Shown: positions 47,623 through 55,294 of the stretch, in pieces
Numbering within the stretch: the stretch's first letter is position 1
How the letters are laid out: the number at the start of each line of letters is the position of its first letter
Assembly: GCF_024721265.1 (NCBI RefSeq)
Contig: NZ_JAMXOC010000003.1
Coordinates: forward strand, 114,700-178,699
Direction: 5' to 3'
DNA length: 64,000 nt
DNA from: Ohessyouella blattaphilus
GTDB lineage: Bacteria; Bacillota; Clostridia; Lachnospirales; Lachnospiraceae
Position numbers and translations under genes: made by a program
The notes under the pieces: model-generated
Seen by the model: only the letters and a program-made list of their open reading frames with translations
Databases searched by the model: none
What the model was told of the DNA's origin: nothing

Positions 47623-48291
47623 ATGAATATTGGCGAAAATGATTTACAGAGAAAACAAAATGCCATTCTTTTTATCGAGACTGCCCGGGAAATGATTGAA
47701 GCCGAGGGCATCGACCAGGTGTCGGTCAGAAAAATCGCGGATAAAGCTGGCTTTCATAATTCTACTATCTATCTCTATTTTGAGGATTTGGACGAGCTGC
47801 TGATGCTGGCCTCTATCAAATACTTCCGCGAGTATAGTGAATCCCTAGAACACTTAAGTAATCAGGCCCAATCTCCCACTAAAAACTTTCTGGCTATTTG
47901 GGATCTATTTAATCGCTCGATTTTTCGCAAACCCAAGGTTTTTTACAATTTTTTCTTTGGGAAGCGCAGCCAGAATTTGAAAGAGATCCTAAATCTTTAC
48001 TATGATATCCTCTTTCCTGAAGAGCGTCATCGCTTTTCTGCGGAAATTGAAACCATGTATTTTGGGAATAATTTAAAAGAGCGGAGCCTACGTATTCTAA
48101 GGCCACTAATTGAGGAAGAAACCGCGGTAACAGAAGAAAATCTAGATATGATTAACGAGATTACGATTAGTTGTGTGAAATACAAGTTAGAGCAAAAATG
48201 TCAAGACGATCACCTAAAGGTAGACCGTCTTGTTAAAGAATTGCAAGAGATATTAATTTATACCTGTGGGATTCCTAAAGAACTTCTGTAA
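47623..48291 (+). CDS. TetR-family transcriptional regulator
   Basis: 222 residues. N-terminal helix-turn-helix: ILFIETAREMIEAEGIDQVSVRKIADKAGFHNSTIYLYFEDLDELL (shown here only as family evidence, conserved TIYLYF element near 48-53). The C-terminal ligand domain (about 75-215) is rich in aromatic residues and has no family I recognise. Divergent from the reductase operon with two palindromes between them, so it very likely controls grdI and perhaps itself. The inducer may be betaine or a product. Its 3' end overlaps the convergent DUF3841 gene by 17 bases. Confidence 0.9.
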   Translation: MNIGENDLQRKQNAILFIETAREMIEAEGIDQVSVRKIADKAGFHNSTIYLYFEDLDELLMLASIKYFREYSESLEHLSNQAQSPTKNFLAIWDLFNRSIFRKPKVFYNFFFGKRSQNLKEILNLYYDILFPEERHRFSAEIETMYFGNNLKERSLRILRPLIEEETAVTEENLDMINEITISCVKYKLEQKCQDDHLKVDRLVKELQEILIYTCGIPKELL

Positions 48292-48829
48292 CCCAAGACG
48301 GCTGGATTTCCCACAAGCCACCCTGAATATATTCATCACTGATACCCTGGAGGTCAAATACGCTTTTCCAACTATCGATTATTTTGCGTTTCTGCACCGG
48401 ATAGAAGGAGCTACGAAAAACCTCTAGGGTATCTTTTATTCCCATCTTCGCCAGCTCACTGGCAAACTGCTCTTCTTCCCTGGCCTCCCCAATAAAGGAC
48501 AAATTCAAGATTTTATTCCACTTATTCAGATTGAAAAGCAGGACCTGATCTACCGGCACCTCTAGCTTCATGACCACGCTATCACCTTCTTTTTTGACCC
48601 ATTTACGATCTCTAAAGGTCCAAATCAGTGACTCGCTCCCCTCTGGTTGTTCCATTTGAGCAGCCGCCACCTTCCCGAGATAGCCGTAGGCCTCAAGAAA
48701 TATCCACGCCACTTCGCCAAACTTTTCTTTTACATATTCCTTTTTGACCGTATAAGTCTCACCTCTTTGTAGACTCTGATGCACACGGACATCCTGACTC
48801 GTCCAAAGACTTATCTTTCCTTCACTCAC
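48275..48829 (-). CDS. DUF3841-family protein (second of a pair)
   Basis: 184 residues, cytosolic. Begins SLWTSQDVRVHQSLQRGETYTVKKEYV and ends SWKSVFDLQ...GLWEIQPSWVTEV, which I associate with DUF3841, a family of unknown function. It is a paralogue of the next gene: both share the W-T-x-Q/R start, V-x-LKLxVPxxxVLLxN, the SSFYP/GNFYPL-x-K-x-KIxxSW segment, and a final WEI-W-V. The genes overlap by eight bases, so they are translationally coupled and may form a heterodimer. Confidence 0.75.
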   Translation of the reverse strand: MSEGKISLWTSQDVRVHQSLQRGETYTVKKEYVKEKFGEVAWIFLEAYGYLGKVAAAQMEQPEGSESLIWTFRDRKWVKKEGDSVVMKLEVPVDQVLLFNLNKWNKILNLSFIGEAREEEQFASELAKMGIKDTLEVFRSSFYPVQKRKIIDSWKSVFDLQGISDEYIQGGLWEIQPSWVTEVL

Positions 48830-49385
48830 AAACGCGTACCTCCTTTACCCATTCCTTTTTAATCTCCCACATGGTCGCCACATACTCTTCTGGCTTTTTC
48901 GGCGCCTGGGTAAATATCCGCTGCCAGCTACTCTCGATTTTTTTCTTTAACAGGGGATAAAAGTTCCCTTTCGAAGTTAAGGTTAAATCCGCCTCGCTGG
49001 CAATACCGTAACGCTGTAGCTCTTCGTTATGAGACTTTTCATCCGCCTCATCAAGAGGTACGTACCAGTAATTCATCCGGTATCCCCAGGCCACATCATT
49101 GCATAGAAGCACTTTTTCCTCTGGGACATCGAGCTTTAGGATGACCGTTCCCGGCGTCCCTTGTAGCATCATCTGTTCGTCTACCGATAACCATATAGGG
49201 TAAAGCCGCTCTTCGTCGATATCGATATATTGTCTAGCTGCTTTCGTATACCACCGATAAAGCTCCAAATAGTAGTCGGAAATGGTATCGTTCTTTTCCC
49301 TAATATATTCTTCCCTAACTGCGTATACACCGCAGTCATCTAACTCCTTATAAGCGTCTACTACCTGTCTCGTCCACAGTATCAT
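48822..49385 (-). CDS. DUF3841-family protein (first of a pair)
   Basis: 187 residues, no signal or membrane segment. Starts MILWTRQVVDAYKELDDCGVYAVREEY and ends MWEIKKEWVKEVRV. Clearly related to the protein at 48275-48829 (see there). GGGG ribosome site. Function unknown; DUF3841 proteins are often single, so a tandem is of interest. Separate from the DUF3810 gene by a 106-base gap with opposing promoters. Confidence 0.75.
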   Translation of the reverse strand: MILWTRQVVDAYKELDDCGVYAVREEYIREKNDTISDYYLELYRWYTKAARQYIDIDEERLYPIWLSVDEQMMLQGTPGTVILKLDVPEEKVLLCNDVAWGYRMNYWYVPLDEADEKSHNEELQRYGIASEADLTLTSKGNFYPLLKKKIESSWQRIFTQAPKKPEEYVATMWEIKKEWVKEVRVCE

Positions 49386-49456
49386 CCTTCACTTCCCCTT
49401 TCCCTCTTATATAAATTAGGCACCATTATAAGGGGCGTATTTACAAAAAGCAAGCC

Positions 49457-49485
49457 TTTACTTCCACGAATGAGCTCTCTATAAT
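49457..49485 (+). promoter_or_regulatory. Promoter of the DUF3810 gene, probably leaderless
   Basis: TTTACT (49457-49462), 17 bases, TATAAT (49480-49485), then six bases to the ATG at 49492. The expected transcription start coincides with the start codon and no ribosome site is present. Confidence 0.65.
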
Positions 49486-49491
49486 GAGCTT

Positions 49492-50586
49492 ATGAACAAG
49501 AAAAAATCGCTCAATAAATTCAAAATCATTCTAACCTTGCTGCTTTTTGCAGCCAGTTTTTTGCTGCTTTTTATCGCCAGTAAAAGCTCTGGTTTTGCGC
49601 AGTGGTATCGCCAGTCGATCTATGCCGCTTGCGTCTGGTTAACGGGAAAATTCACCAATCTTTTTCCCTTCTCTCTCTCCGAAATATTGCTCTATCTTCT
49701 TGTCCTAACCCTGCTCCTATCTGGACTGGGTTTGCTGATACGCCTTTTTTGGAAGAAAGGGGACAGAAAAAACGTTTTCTCTTGGTTGACTAACCTCTTT
49801 TTTTCCGCTAACATCCTCTTCTTCCTCTACGTATGCAACTGCGGTATCAACTATCACAACCTCTCCTTTGCCGAGACCTCTAATATCACCCCCCAGGAAT
49901 ACTCCGCTGCGGAACTTAACGAAGTCTGCCAGTGGCTTACAGAAGAGGTGAATGCTTTAAGTACGGAAGTAAAAAGGGATGAAAACGGAGTTATGATGCT
50001 TGCTCCTGATACGGCAAAAGAAGCCACCGAAGTGATGGCCTCTTTAGGGAAAACCTATCCCGAGTTATCTGGCACCTACGCGAGACCGAAAGGACTACTA
50101 CTCTCAGAAATCCTTTCCTACCAGCACCTAAGCGGTATCTACTCTCCTTTTACCATTGAAGCCAACTATAACCAAGATATGACGGACTACAATATTCCTT
50201 TTACTATGTGTCACGAGCTGGCTCATCTGCGGGGCTTTATGTCTGAAGACGAGGCGAATTTTATCGCCTTTCTCGCCTGCTCTGGGGCAGAGGACAGCTC
50301 CTTTCGCTACAGTGGTCTTTTAAGTGGTTGGATTTATTGTATGAATGCTTTATACAAAGCAGACCCAGCTGCGCACGCCTCTCTTAGAGAAACGTTATCT
50401 CCCGCTTGCGAAGCCGACCTAAGAGCCAATAGTGAATTTTGGAATCGTTTTGATGGTAAGGTGGCGGAGGTTTCCAATAAAGTAAATGACACCTACCTTA
50501 AGGCCAATGGCCAAGAAGAAGGTGTCATGAGATATAATCTTATGGTGGATTTAGTGGTAGCGTATTACCAGCAAGCTATCCACTAG
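49492..50586 (+). CDS. DUF3810 membrane protein with a zinc-protease HELAH motif
   Basis: 364 residues: three hydrophobic helices in the first ~120 residues (about 12-30, 55-80, 95-115), then a soluble domain holding MCHELAHLRGF, an HExxH zinc-metallopeptidase motif, followed by SEDEANFIAFLAC, where a Glu could be the third ligand. I recognise this as DUF3810. Substrate unknown. The N-terminus starts directly at the expected transcription start, without a ribosome site. Its end overlaps the convergent GNAT gene by 11 bases. Confidence 0.85.
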   Translation: MNKKKSLNKFKIILTLLLFAASFLLLFIASKSSGFAQWYRQSIYAACVWLTGKFTNLFPFSLSEILLYLLVLTLLLSGLGLLIRLFWKKGDRKNVFSWLTNLFFSANILFFLYVCNCGINYHNLSFAETSNITPQEYSAAELNEVCQWLTEEVNALSTEVKRDENGVMMLAPDTAKEATEVMASLGKTYPELSGTYARPKGLLLSEILSYQHLSGIYSPFTIEANYNQDMTDYNIPFTMCHELAHLRGFMSEDEANFIAFLACSGAEDSSFRYSGLLSGWIYCMNALYKADPAAHASLRETLSPACEADLRANSEFWNRFDGKVAEVSNKVNDTYLKANGQEEGVMRYNLMVDLVVAYYQQAIH

Positions 50587-51124
50587 CAAGTTTTCGCCAT
50601 TCATCTCGAGAAATACTGGTAATGTGTTGAGTTTTCGTCTCTCCTATTAGCGGCCATTCTTTTTCTTCTGTATGGTGATAGCGAAATCCACACTTCTCTC
50701 CGACCCGCTTCGACTTCTCATTCTCAGCAAAATATCCGCACCACAAGGTGGTCAGTCCTAGCTCTTCAAAGGCATAGCGCATTAGCTCTTTCGTCGCTTC
50801 GGGAATCAGTCCTTGTCCCCAATAAGGAACACCTAGCCAATACCCAACCTCTCCCTCTGTAACCGGAATATTTAGATTACTCTGCTCCCCAATCATCAAA
50901 CCAATACTGCCAATCGCTTTATCTTCACCCTTTAAGGTAACCGCGTAAGTCCCTTCGGCTGAAAGAACCTCACGAATGATCTGCAAGCTATTTTCTACAC
51001 TGGTGTGAACTGGCCATCCAGCAATCGGACCTACTAACGGGTCTTTGGCGTATTGGTACAAATTCTCCGCATCAGCTTCTTGCCACGGTCGTAAAATCAA
51101 TCGCTTAGTTTCTAATATTTTCAT
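50576..51124 (-). CDS. GNAT N-acetyltransferase (RimJ/RimL type)
   Basis: 182 residues. Begins LETKRLILRPWQEADAENLYQY, the usual RimJ/RimL start, contains GYWLGVPYWGQGLIPEATKELM for the acetyl-CoA loop (YWGQGL) and ends with a typical VGEKCGFRYHH segment. Acceptor substrate unknown; ribosomal-protein N-termini and antibiotics are both known for the family. Its start overlaps the XRE gene by 20 bases, so regulator and enzyme are co-expressed. Ribosome site AAAGGGG. Confidence 0.88.
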   Translation of the reverse strand: MKILETKRLILRPWQEADAENLYQYAKDPLVGPIAGWPVHTSVENSLQIIREVLSAEGTYAVTLKGEDKAIGSIGLMIGEQSNLNIPVTEGEVGYWLGVPYWGQGLIPEATKELMRYAFEELGLTTLWCGYFAENEKSKRVGEKCGFRYHHTEEKEWPLIGETKTQHITSISRDEWRKLASG

Positions 51125-52163
51125 GGTTATCCCCTTTCAGCTCTTGCCACTTCTGGTTGTTTTTCATATATCCATACACATCCTCATCCTTAAGACCCTG
51201 CAACAAATCCTCTTTGACTTTTGCTAAATATGACGTGTAATCCGTATCTCTAAACTCCATATGAGCGTATAACGGTGACTCTGTAAAACCATACAGACTC
51301 TCTAGATTACTTAGTATTTGCTCCATTATGAGAAGCGTCCATTCTTCATCTTGTTCAAGAGTCGCTAGCTCTAACCCTTGGCAAACCTCATGATATTTGC
51401 CTATTTCAAAAAGCTGAGCAAGTGCCGCCATCTTATCCACCAACAGGTGAGCCTTTGTATAGTCCTCTTCCCCAAGAGCCATCTGGTAAAGATCCTGAAA
51501 TACCTGATTCGCCCTTTGATAGCTACCGTAAAGCAATTCTTCTAGCATCTTATAAGCTTCCTCTTGGCGGTTCGTCTCCCTGTAGATAGCAGCTAGTTTA
51601 CGCTTACGCTCAGGATTTTCTTCAGAAAAGTACGCTAAATACTGCTCTGCCTTCGTATAGTCCTTTTTTCGGTAATAGAAATAGTAAAGGGATTCTGCCG
51701 CTGAAATTCTCAGCCCCTCCTCTTCACTTTCTAACACCCGTTGGTAACAATCTAAAATAAACTCTTCGTTTTTCTTATCCTCTGGTAACCCTAACCTTAG
51801 CTCTTGACTTTCAAAGACTCTCGCCGCCCACAAAGCAAGAAAATAAGCATTTGGATACCTTTCGATATATCCTTTCATCCACTCTAATACTTCTTCGAAA
51901 GGCTCTGTCTGTAAGCGCTCTAGGGCTTCTTCCACCAAACGATTCGCCTCGTTATCTGTAAGTCCCTTTTCATGAGCTAGTAGTTCATCTACTGATACGT
52001 GAAAGAGGCGGGCAAGGGGAGATAACAAGGAGATATCCGGTAAAGAATAACCGTTCTCCCACTTATTGACAGCTGGCGCGGACACACCTACGCGTTTTGC
52101 CACTTCCTTCTGGGTCAGCCCTGCCTCTTTTCGATATTTTTTAATTGTTTCACCGATCTCCAT
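51105..52163 (-). CDS. XRE-family regulator with TPR-like repeats
   Basis: 352 residues. Helix-turn-helix at 1-62 (MEIGETIKKYRKEAGLTQKEVAKRVG...APAVNKWENG), then a long alpha-helical region with tetratricopeptide-like repeats. The start 52163 has GGGGAGGA upstream; the ATG at 52223 lies in the leader. This architecture is common for Firmicutes stress or peptide-sensing regulators. It overlaps the GNAT gene, which may be its only target. Confidence 0.88.
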   Translation of the reverse strand: MEIGETIKKYRKEAGLTQKEVAKRVGVSAPAVNKWENGYSLPDISLLSPLARLFHVSVDELLAHEKGLTDNEANRLVEEALERLQTEPFEEVLEWMKGYIERYPNAYFLALWAARVFESQELRLGLPEDKKNEEFILDCYQRVLESEEEGLRISAAESLYYFYYRKKDYTKAEQYLAYFSEENPERKRKLAAIYRETNRQEEAYKMLEELLYGSYQRANQVFQDLYQMALGEEDYTKAHLLVDKMAALAQLFEIGKYHEVCQGLELATLEQDEEWTLLIMEQILSNLESLYGFTESPLYAHMEFRDTDYTSYLAKVKEDLLQGLKDEDVYGYMKNNQKWQELKGDNHENIRN

Positions 52164-52280
52164 TTCTCGTCCTCCCCTTACATTTTGTAGTAAAAATATA
52201 CCATGACAAAGGGAAATGTACAATTGAATATCCGTTTACTATTTTGAAAATGAATTAACGGTTAGTTATATTTCTCTACA

Positions 52281-53039
52281 TTACTTTAGTAGTAAAAACA
52301 CACCAATTGCCGTTAATGTACTCAACAAAGTACCTAATAGATAATATTCTGAGAATGCTGAGTCTTTTGTGATTCTATCATACCGAGCAATAGACTTTGC
52401 CGTAAGGACTAAACCCATGGCTGCATATTGTCCTACCGACATCAAGATTACCATAATGATTCTTTCCAAACTGCCAATATAACGACCTGCGCGTTTATCT
52501 GAAGTTTGCATCTGCACATCTTCTGCTTCACTTGGTTTGTACCCAGCCAATATTTGCCCAATAAAAACATTTGCCGGTTTGTGAACGATTAATAAGATTG
52601 TCACCCACAAAAACACGTGTTGAGGCGACGTCTTAATCAAGGAAAAATACTCGGTGATTACAGCAAATGCACACATCACCTGGCCACCGCCACGAGCAAA
52701 TAGAAAGGCGATTATCAACAGGCTAAGTAAATGAATGCTTTGATCAATTATGAAAATGTTCTTTGTTACTCTCTGACTCTTTACCTTTATGTTCTTTATA
52801 TATAAGTATTTTAAAGAATCAATGATAAAATGCATCACCACTGCCACACCTGTGTAGATGATAACTTCCCTTGACTTAATGACTAATGACATTAGAAGAA
52901 GGACGGCGCCGTAACACAAACCGTGAATACATACGCCGCTATATTTTTCATCTTTTTTTCTAGCCATCTTCTCAGATTGAAGATAAAAGTCGCCAATCAT
53001 ATGACCACATATCAACATTAGTAAGTATTCGCTATACAT
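52281..53039 (-). CDS. DUF3307 membrane protein
   Basis: 252 residues with about six transmembrane segments. The N-terminus, CGHMIGDFYLQSEKMARKKDEKY, followed by a VCIHGLCYG His, is the DUF3307 signature. Overlaps the SatD gene by eight bases. SatD/DUF3307 pairs recur in bacteria, and the pair probably acts together; the biochemical role is unknown. Confidence 0.82.
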   Translation of the reverse strand: MYSEYLLMLICGHMIGDFYLQSEKMARKKDEKYSGVCIHGLCYGAVLLLMSLVIKSREVIIYTGVAVVMHFIIDSLKYLYIKNIKVKSQRVTKNIFIIDQSIHLLSLLIIAFLFARGGGQVMCAFAVITEYFSLIKTSPQHVFLWVTILLIVHKPANVFIGQILAGYKPSEAEDVQMQTSDKRAGRYIGSLERIIMVILMSVGQYAAMGLVLTAKSIARYDRITKDSAFSEYYLLGTLLSTLTAIGVFLLLK

Positions 53040-53715
53040 GCTCCCTCCTTATTTCGCCTAACACTTTTCCCACTGTCAGATAGGCTTCCTTATAGGTGTA
53101 GAAATTCGCATTGGCTAGACTTTTTTGTACAGATGATTGTCTGATTCCCAGTTCACTTGCCACTTCCACTTGACTCGTCGAATTCTGAAGCATCTTCCAG
53201 ACAACCTCTCTCTGCCTTGCTGTCCAAGACAATTTCATCGCTGTCATTAATGAAAAAATTACATTTACTAATTCTGTCATCTCTTGTTCCTTGCCGTCAA
53301 TCGCTAGCCTTATGTTTGCCTTTCCACTCTCCTTTTTCTTTTCGCTCTTTTTTAAATAATCAATGGCTCGCCTTGCTTGATAGTATCCCGGACCGTCTGC
53401 TCCTATGGCAATCTCTCGATTAATAGGCGTTGTTATATCACCAACCCCTATGCCAAAACGGATATCAACATCATCTAATTCATTTTCAATTTCCGTAATA
53501 ATCTTTAGCACATTGATGCCACTGCTTAATAAACCCTGAAACTCATCGCCTAGTGTAATCGTAAACTTAGCGGCTATGTCATCTGTATATTTTTTATTAA
53601 TCTTCGCCAAAGTCTGTACCATTTTTTTCTGCACACACTCTCTATCTACAATCTTCTTTGATTGCATAATATCGCCAATAATAGCTATATAAGGATTAAA
53701 ATCAAAGAAAAACAT
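53032..53715 (-). CDS. SatD-family protein with C-terminal HTH
   Basis: 227 residues. N-terminal YIAIIGDIMQSKKIVDRE and TLGDEFQGLL match the SatD family (nucleotide-cyclase-like GDEFQG). The C-terminal ~60 residues (TARQREVVWKML...ASELGIRQSSVQKSL) form a helix-turn-helix. Upstream are three copies of an operator-like repeat, so it is probably self-regulated. Coupled to DUF3307. Function of the family unsettled. Confidence 0.82.
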   Translation of the reverse strand: MFFFDFNPYIAIIGDIMQSKKIVDRECVQKKMVQTLAKINKKYTDDIAAKFTITLGDEFQGLLSSGINVLKIITEIENELDDVDIRFGIGVGDITTPINREIAIGADGPGYYQARRAIDYLKKSEKKKESGKANIRLAIDGKEQEMTELVNVIFSLMTAMKLSWTARQREVVWKMLQNSTSQVEVASELGIRQSSVQKSLANANFYTYKEAYLTVGKVLGEIRREHV

Positions 53716-53761
53716 CTCTCGTCCTCCTCTCTACTTCACACCTAGTTTTGTCTTATCATTA

Positions 53762-53840
53762 TATAGCCTATTTAACGAATAATCAACAATTATTCGCTAA
53801 TAAGGCTATATTTTAGAATTATTCCCTAAAAAGGGTGTAT
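53762..53840. promoter_or_regulatory. Three operator-like repeats upstream of satD
   Basis: Copy 2 (53789-53811) and copy 3 (53818-53840) are direct repeats with 19 of 23 bases alike (ATTATTC, CTAA, AAGG, TAT blocks), and copy 1 (53762-53783) is an inverted copy of copy 2 with 19 of 22 matches. The lengths fit a dimeric regulator; the HTH of SatD itself is the obvious candidate. Confidence 0.7.
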
Positions 53841-53852
53841 TTAAAGCGATAC

Positions 53853-54524
53853 TCATTCTTCCATTGAACGAACAATGACTCCCAGTCTTTTTGCTAAGTC
53901 AACTGCTTGATAGGTGTTAACAATTGCTCCTTTTAGCTCGATAGGATTCTCCGAAAGCACAATTCCTTCCAGTTCACATGTTGTGAAATCCTGTTTTTTT
54001 AGAGGCGTTTGGAAAAAACTAGCCCTAGAAAGATTAGTTTTATCCCAAGTCGTGTTCTTAAAGTGACAATAGGCTAGGTTACTATCCAGTAGTTGGCACT
54101 CTTTAAAAACGCAAAACTCCAGCTTTGAGTAATCAAAATTAGCCATCGCTAGATTACAACTTTCAAAGAAAACATCTTTAAACATCCCATTGGTAAAAAG
54201 ACTCCCCAACCCTTTACAGTTCACAAAATGCACCTTGCTCAAATAGATGTTATGAAAGTTGCAACCGGAGAAATCGCAGTTTTCAAAGATAGCATTTGCA
54301 AACTCGCCATTTTCAAAGCTGCATTTATGAAAACTACAGCCCGCAAATAGCGACTGACTAACCACCACATTTTTATAATCCTCTGCTTCGCCGTCTATTT
54401 TTTCAAAAGATAATTCTGATAAGGCTTGCTCGCTGAGAGCAGCTTCGCTCAGCGTTTCCGCTTCTCCTCTTCTTAATAAAGGCACCTCTGGTACCATGGG
54501 CTTTGCTATTTTATATTTTTTCAT
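53853..54524 (-). CDS. Pentapeptide-repeat protein
   Basis: 223 residues. From about residue 50 to 190 the pattern A/C-x-F/L-x-x repeats (SLFAGCSFHKCSFENGEF, then FENCDFSGCNFHNIYL), forming a right-handed quadrilateral beta helix. N-terminal 45 residues are acidic and different. Qnr/McbG-like proteins of this type mimic DNA and protect gyrase, but nothing here proves that. No signal peptide. Its stop lies just 13 bases from the third operator copy of satD. Confidence 0.85.
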   Translation of the reverse strand: MKKYKIAKPMVPEVPLLRRGEAETLSEAALSEQALSELSFEKIDGEAEDYKNVVVSQSLFAGCSFHKCSFENGEFANAIFENCDFSGCNFHNIYLSKVHFVNCKGLGSLFTNGMFKDVFFESCNLAMANFDYSKLEFCVFKECQLLDSNLAYCHFKNTTWDKTNLSRASFFQTPLKKQDFTTCELEGIVLSENPIELKGAIVNTYQAVDLAKRLGVIVRSMEE

Positions 54525-54554
54525 TTATATTTTCCTCTTTTCCAACGTGTAATC

Positions 54555-54600
54555 AAATCAAAAAAGGGATTCAGAGAATTTACAAACTCTCTGAATCCCT
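54555..54600 (-). terminator. Terminator of the tRNA-Leu gene
   Basis: AGGGATTCAGAGA (54565-54577) is perfectly complementary to TCTCTGAATCCCT (54588-54600), followed on the minus strand by TTTTTTG. Confidence 0.9.
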
Positions 54601-54608
54601 AACTGTAA

Positions 54609-54693
54609 TGCGGAAGATGGGACTTGAACCCACACGAGCGCATTGCTCACAAGATCCTTAGTCTTGCTCGTCTGCCAGTTCCGACACTTCCGC
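54609..54693 (-). tRNA. tRNA-Leu(AAG)
   Basis: 85 bases, complete cloverleaf: acceptor GCGGAAG/CTTCCGC, D arm TCG/CGA with GAACTGGCAGA loop, anticodon stem CAAGA/TCTTG with loop CTAAGGA (anticodon AAG at 34-36), long variable arm (GAGC/GCTC) as in class II Leu tRNAs, and T arm GTGGG/CCCAT with loop TTCAAGT. No CCA is encoded. A34 is unusual in bacterial Leu tRNAs and would normally have to be deaminated to inosine. Confidence 0.95.
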
Positions 54694-54717
54694 AAAGGAC
54701 TTTAACGTCCGTAGATA

Positions 54718-54746
54718 ATAATACTATTATAGAGGGCTAAAGTCAA
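54718..54746 (-). promoter_or_regulatory. Promoter of tRNA-Leu
   Basis: Minus strand TTGACT (54741-54746), a 17-base spacer and TATTAT (54718-54723), with the tRNA 5' end 25 bases downstream. It overlaps the stop codon of the DUF5662 gene. Confidence 0.7.
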
Positions 54747-55294
54747 TAAGAAACTTTACCTTTTAGCACGACTTTTTTAATATAAGCGAAGGTTTCTCGC
54801 TCACCTCTTTCTTTGAGCATAACCAAGAGTTTTCGCAAGAGCTTAGCGGTATCTGGATGAATCATTTTGCCTAGCAAGGCAGAGCCGCCGTCGTAATAAT
54901 GGAGAGGGTGAGCGGGAGTGTAATTTGTCCCTTGGTAGTTCTTTGAGGCGGCTACTCGGTCCACAAACATTTCCACTACGTATTTAAGGGGCATTTTTTG
55001 ACCCACAATCCCTTCTTCAACGTTCATGCTGTAATCTATCCAATATTCATAATGGTGCTTGTTGCGTCCCTTGTGATGAAGCCAGGCACTGGAGGTGCCG
55101 TTGATTTCCCGCTCCGCGGCATTAGGACTTCTATCGCCCTGATAATACCGCACCCCGGGAATAAATTCTGTTAGGGAGTACTTCGATAAATCGTGAAGCA
55201 AACCTTGTTTGTATAAGCCTAAACGAAAACACATCTTTAACACCAACATTTTGTGGTTATTGATGGTTCGTAGATGTCCAATTACTTTTCTCAT
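54743..55294 (-). CDS. DUF5662-family protein (HD-like)
   Basis: 183 residues. LRTINNHKMLVLKMCFRLGLY, GLLHDLSKYSLTEFIPGVRYYQ and HHKGRNKHHYEYW look like a degenerate HD-phosphohydrolase fold: H and D in LHDLSKYS and H in HHKGRNKHHY could bind metal. I recall such proteins as DUF5662. No function known. Coupled (ATGA overlap) to the GH13-like gene upstream, without its own ribosome site. Confidence 0.78.
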   Translation of the reverse strand: MRKVIGHLRTINNHKMLVLKMCFRLGLYKQGLLHDLSKYSLTEFIPGVRYYQGDRSPNAAEREINGTSSAWLHHKGRNKHHYEYWIDYSMNVEEGIVGQKMPLKYVVEMFVDRVAASKNYQGTNYTPAHPLHYYDGGSALLGKMIHPDTAKLLRKLLVMLKERGERETFAYIKKVVLKGKVSY

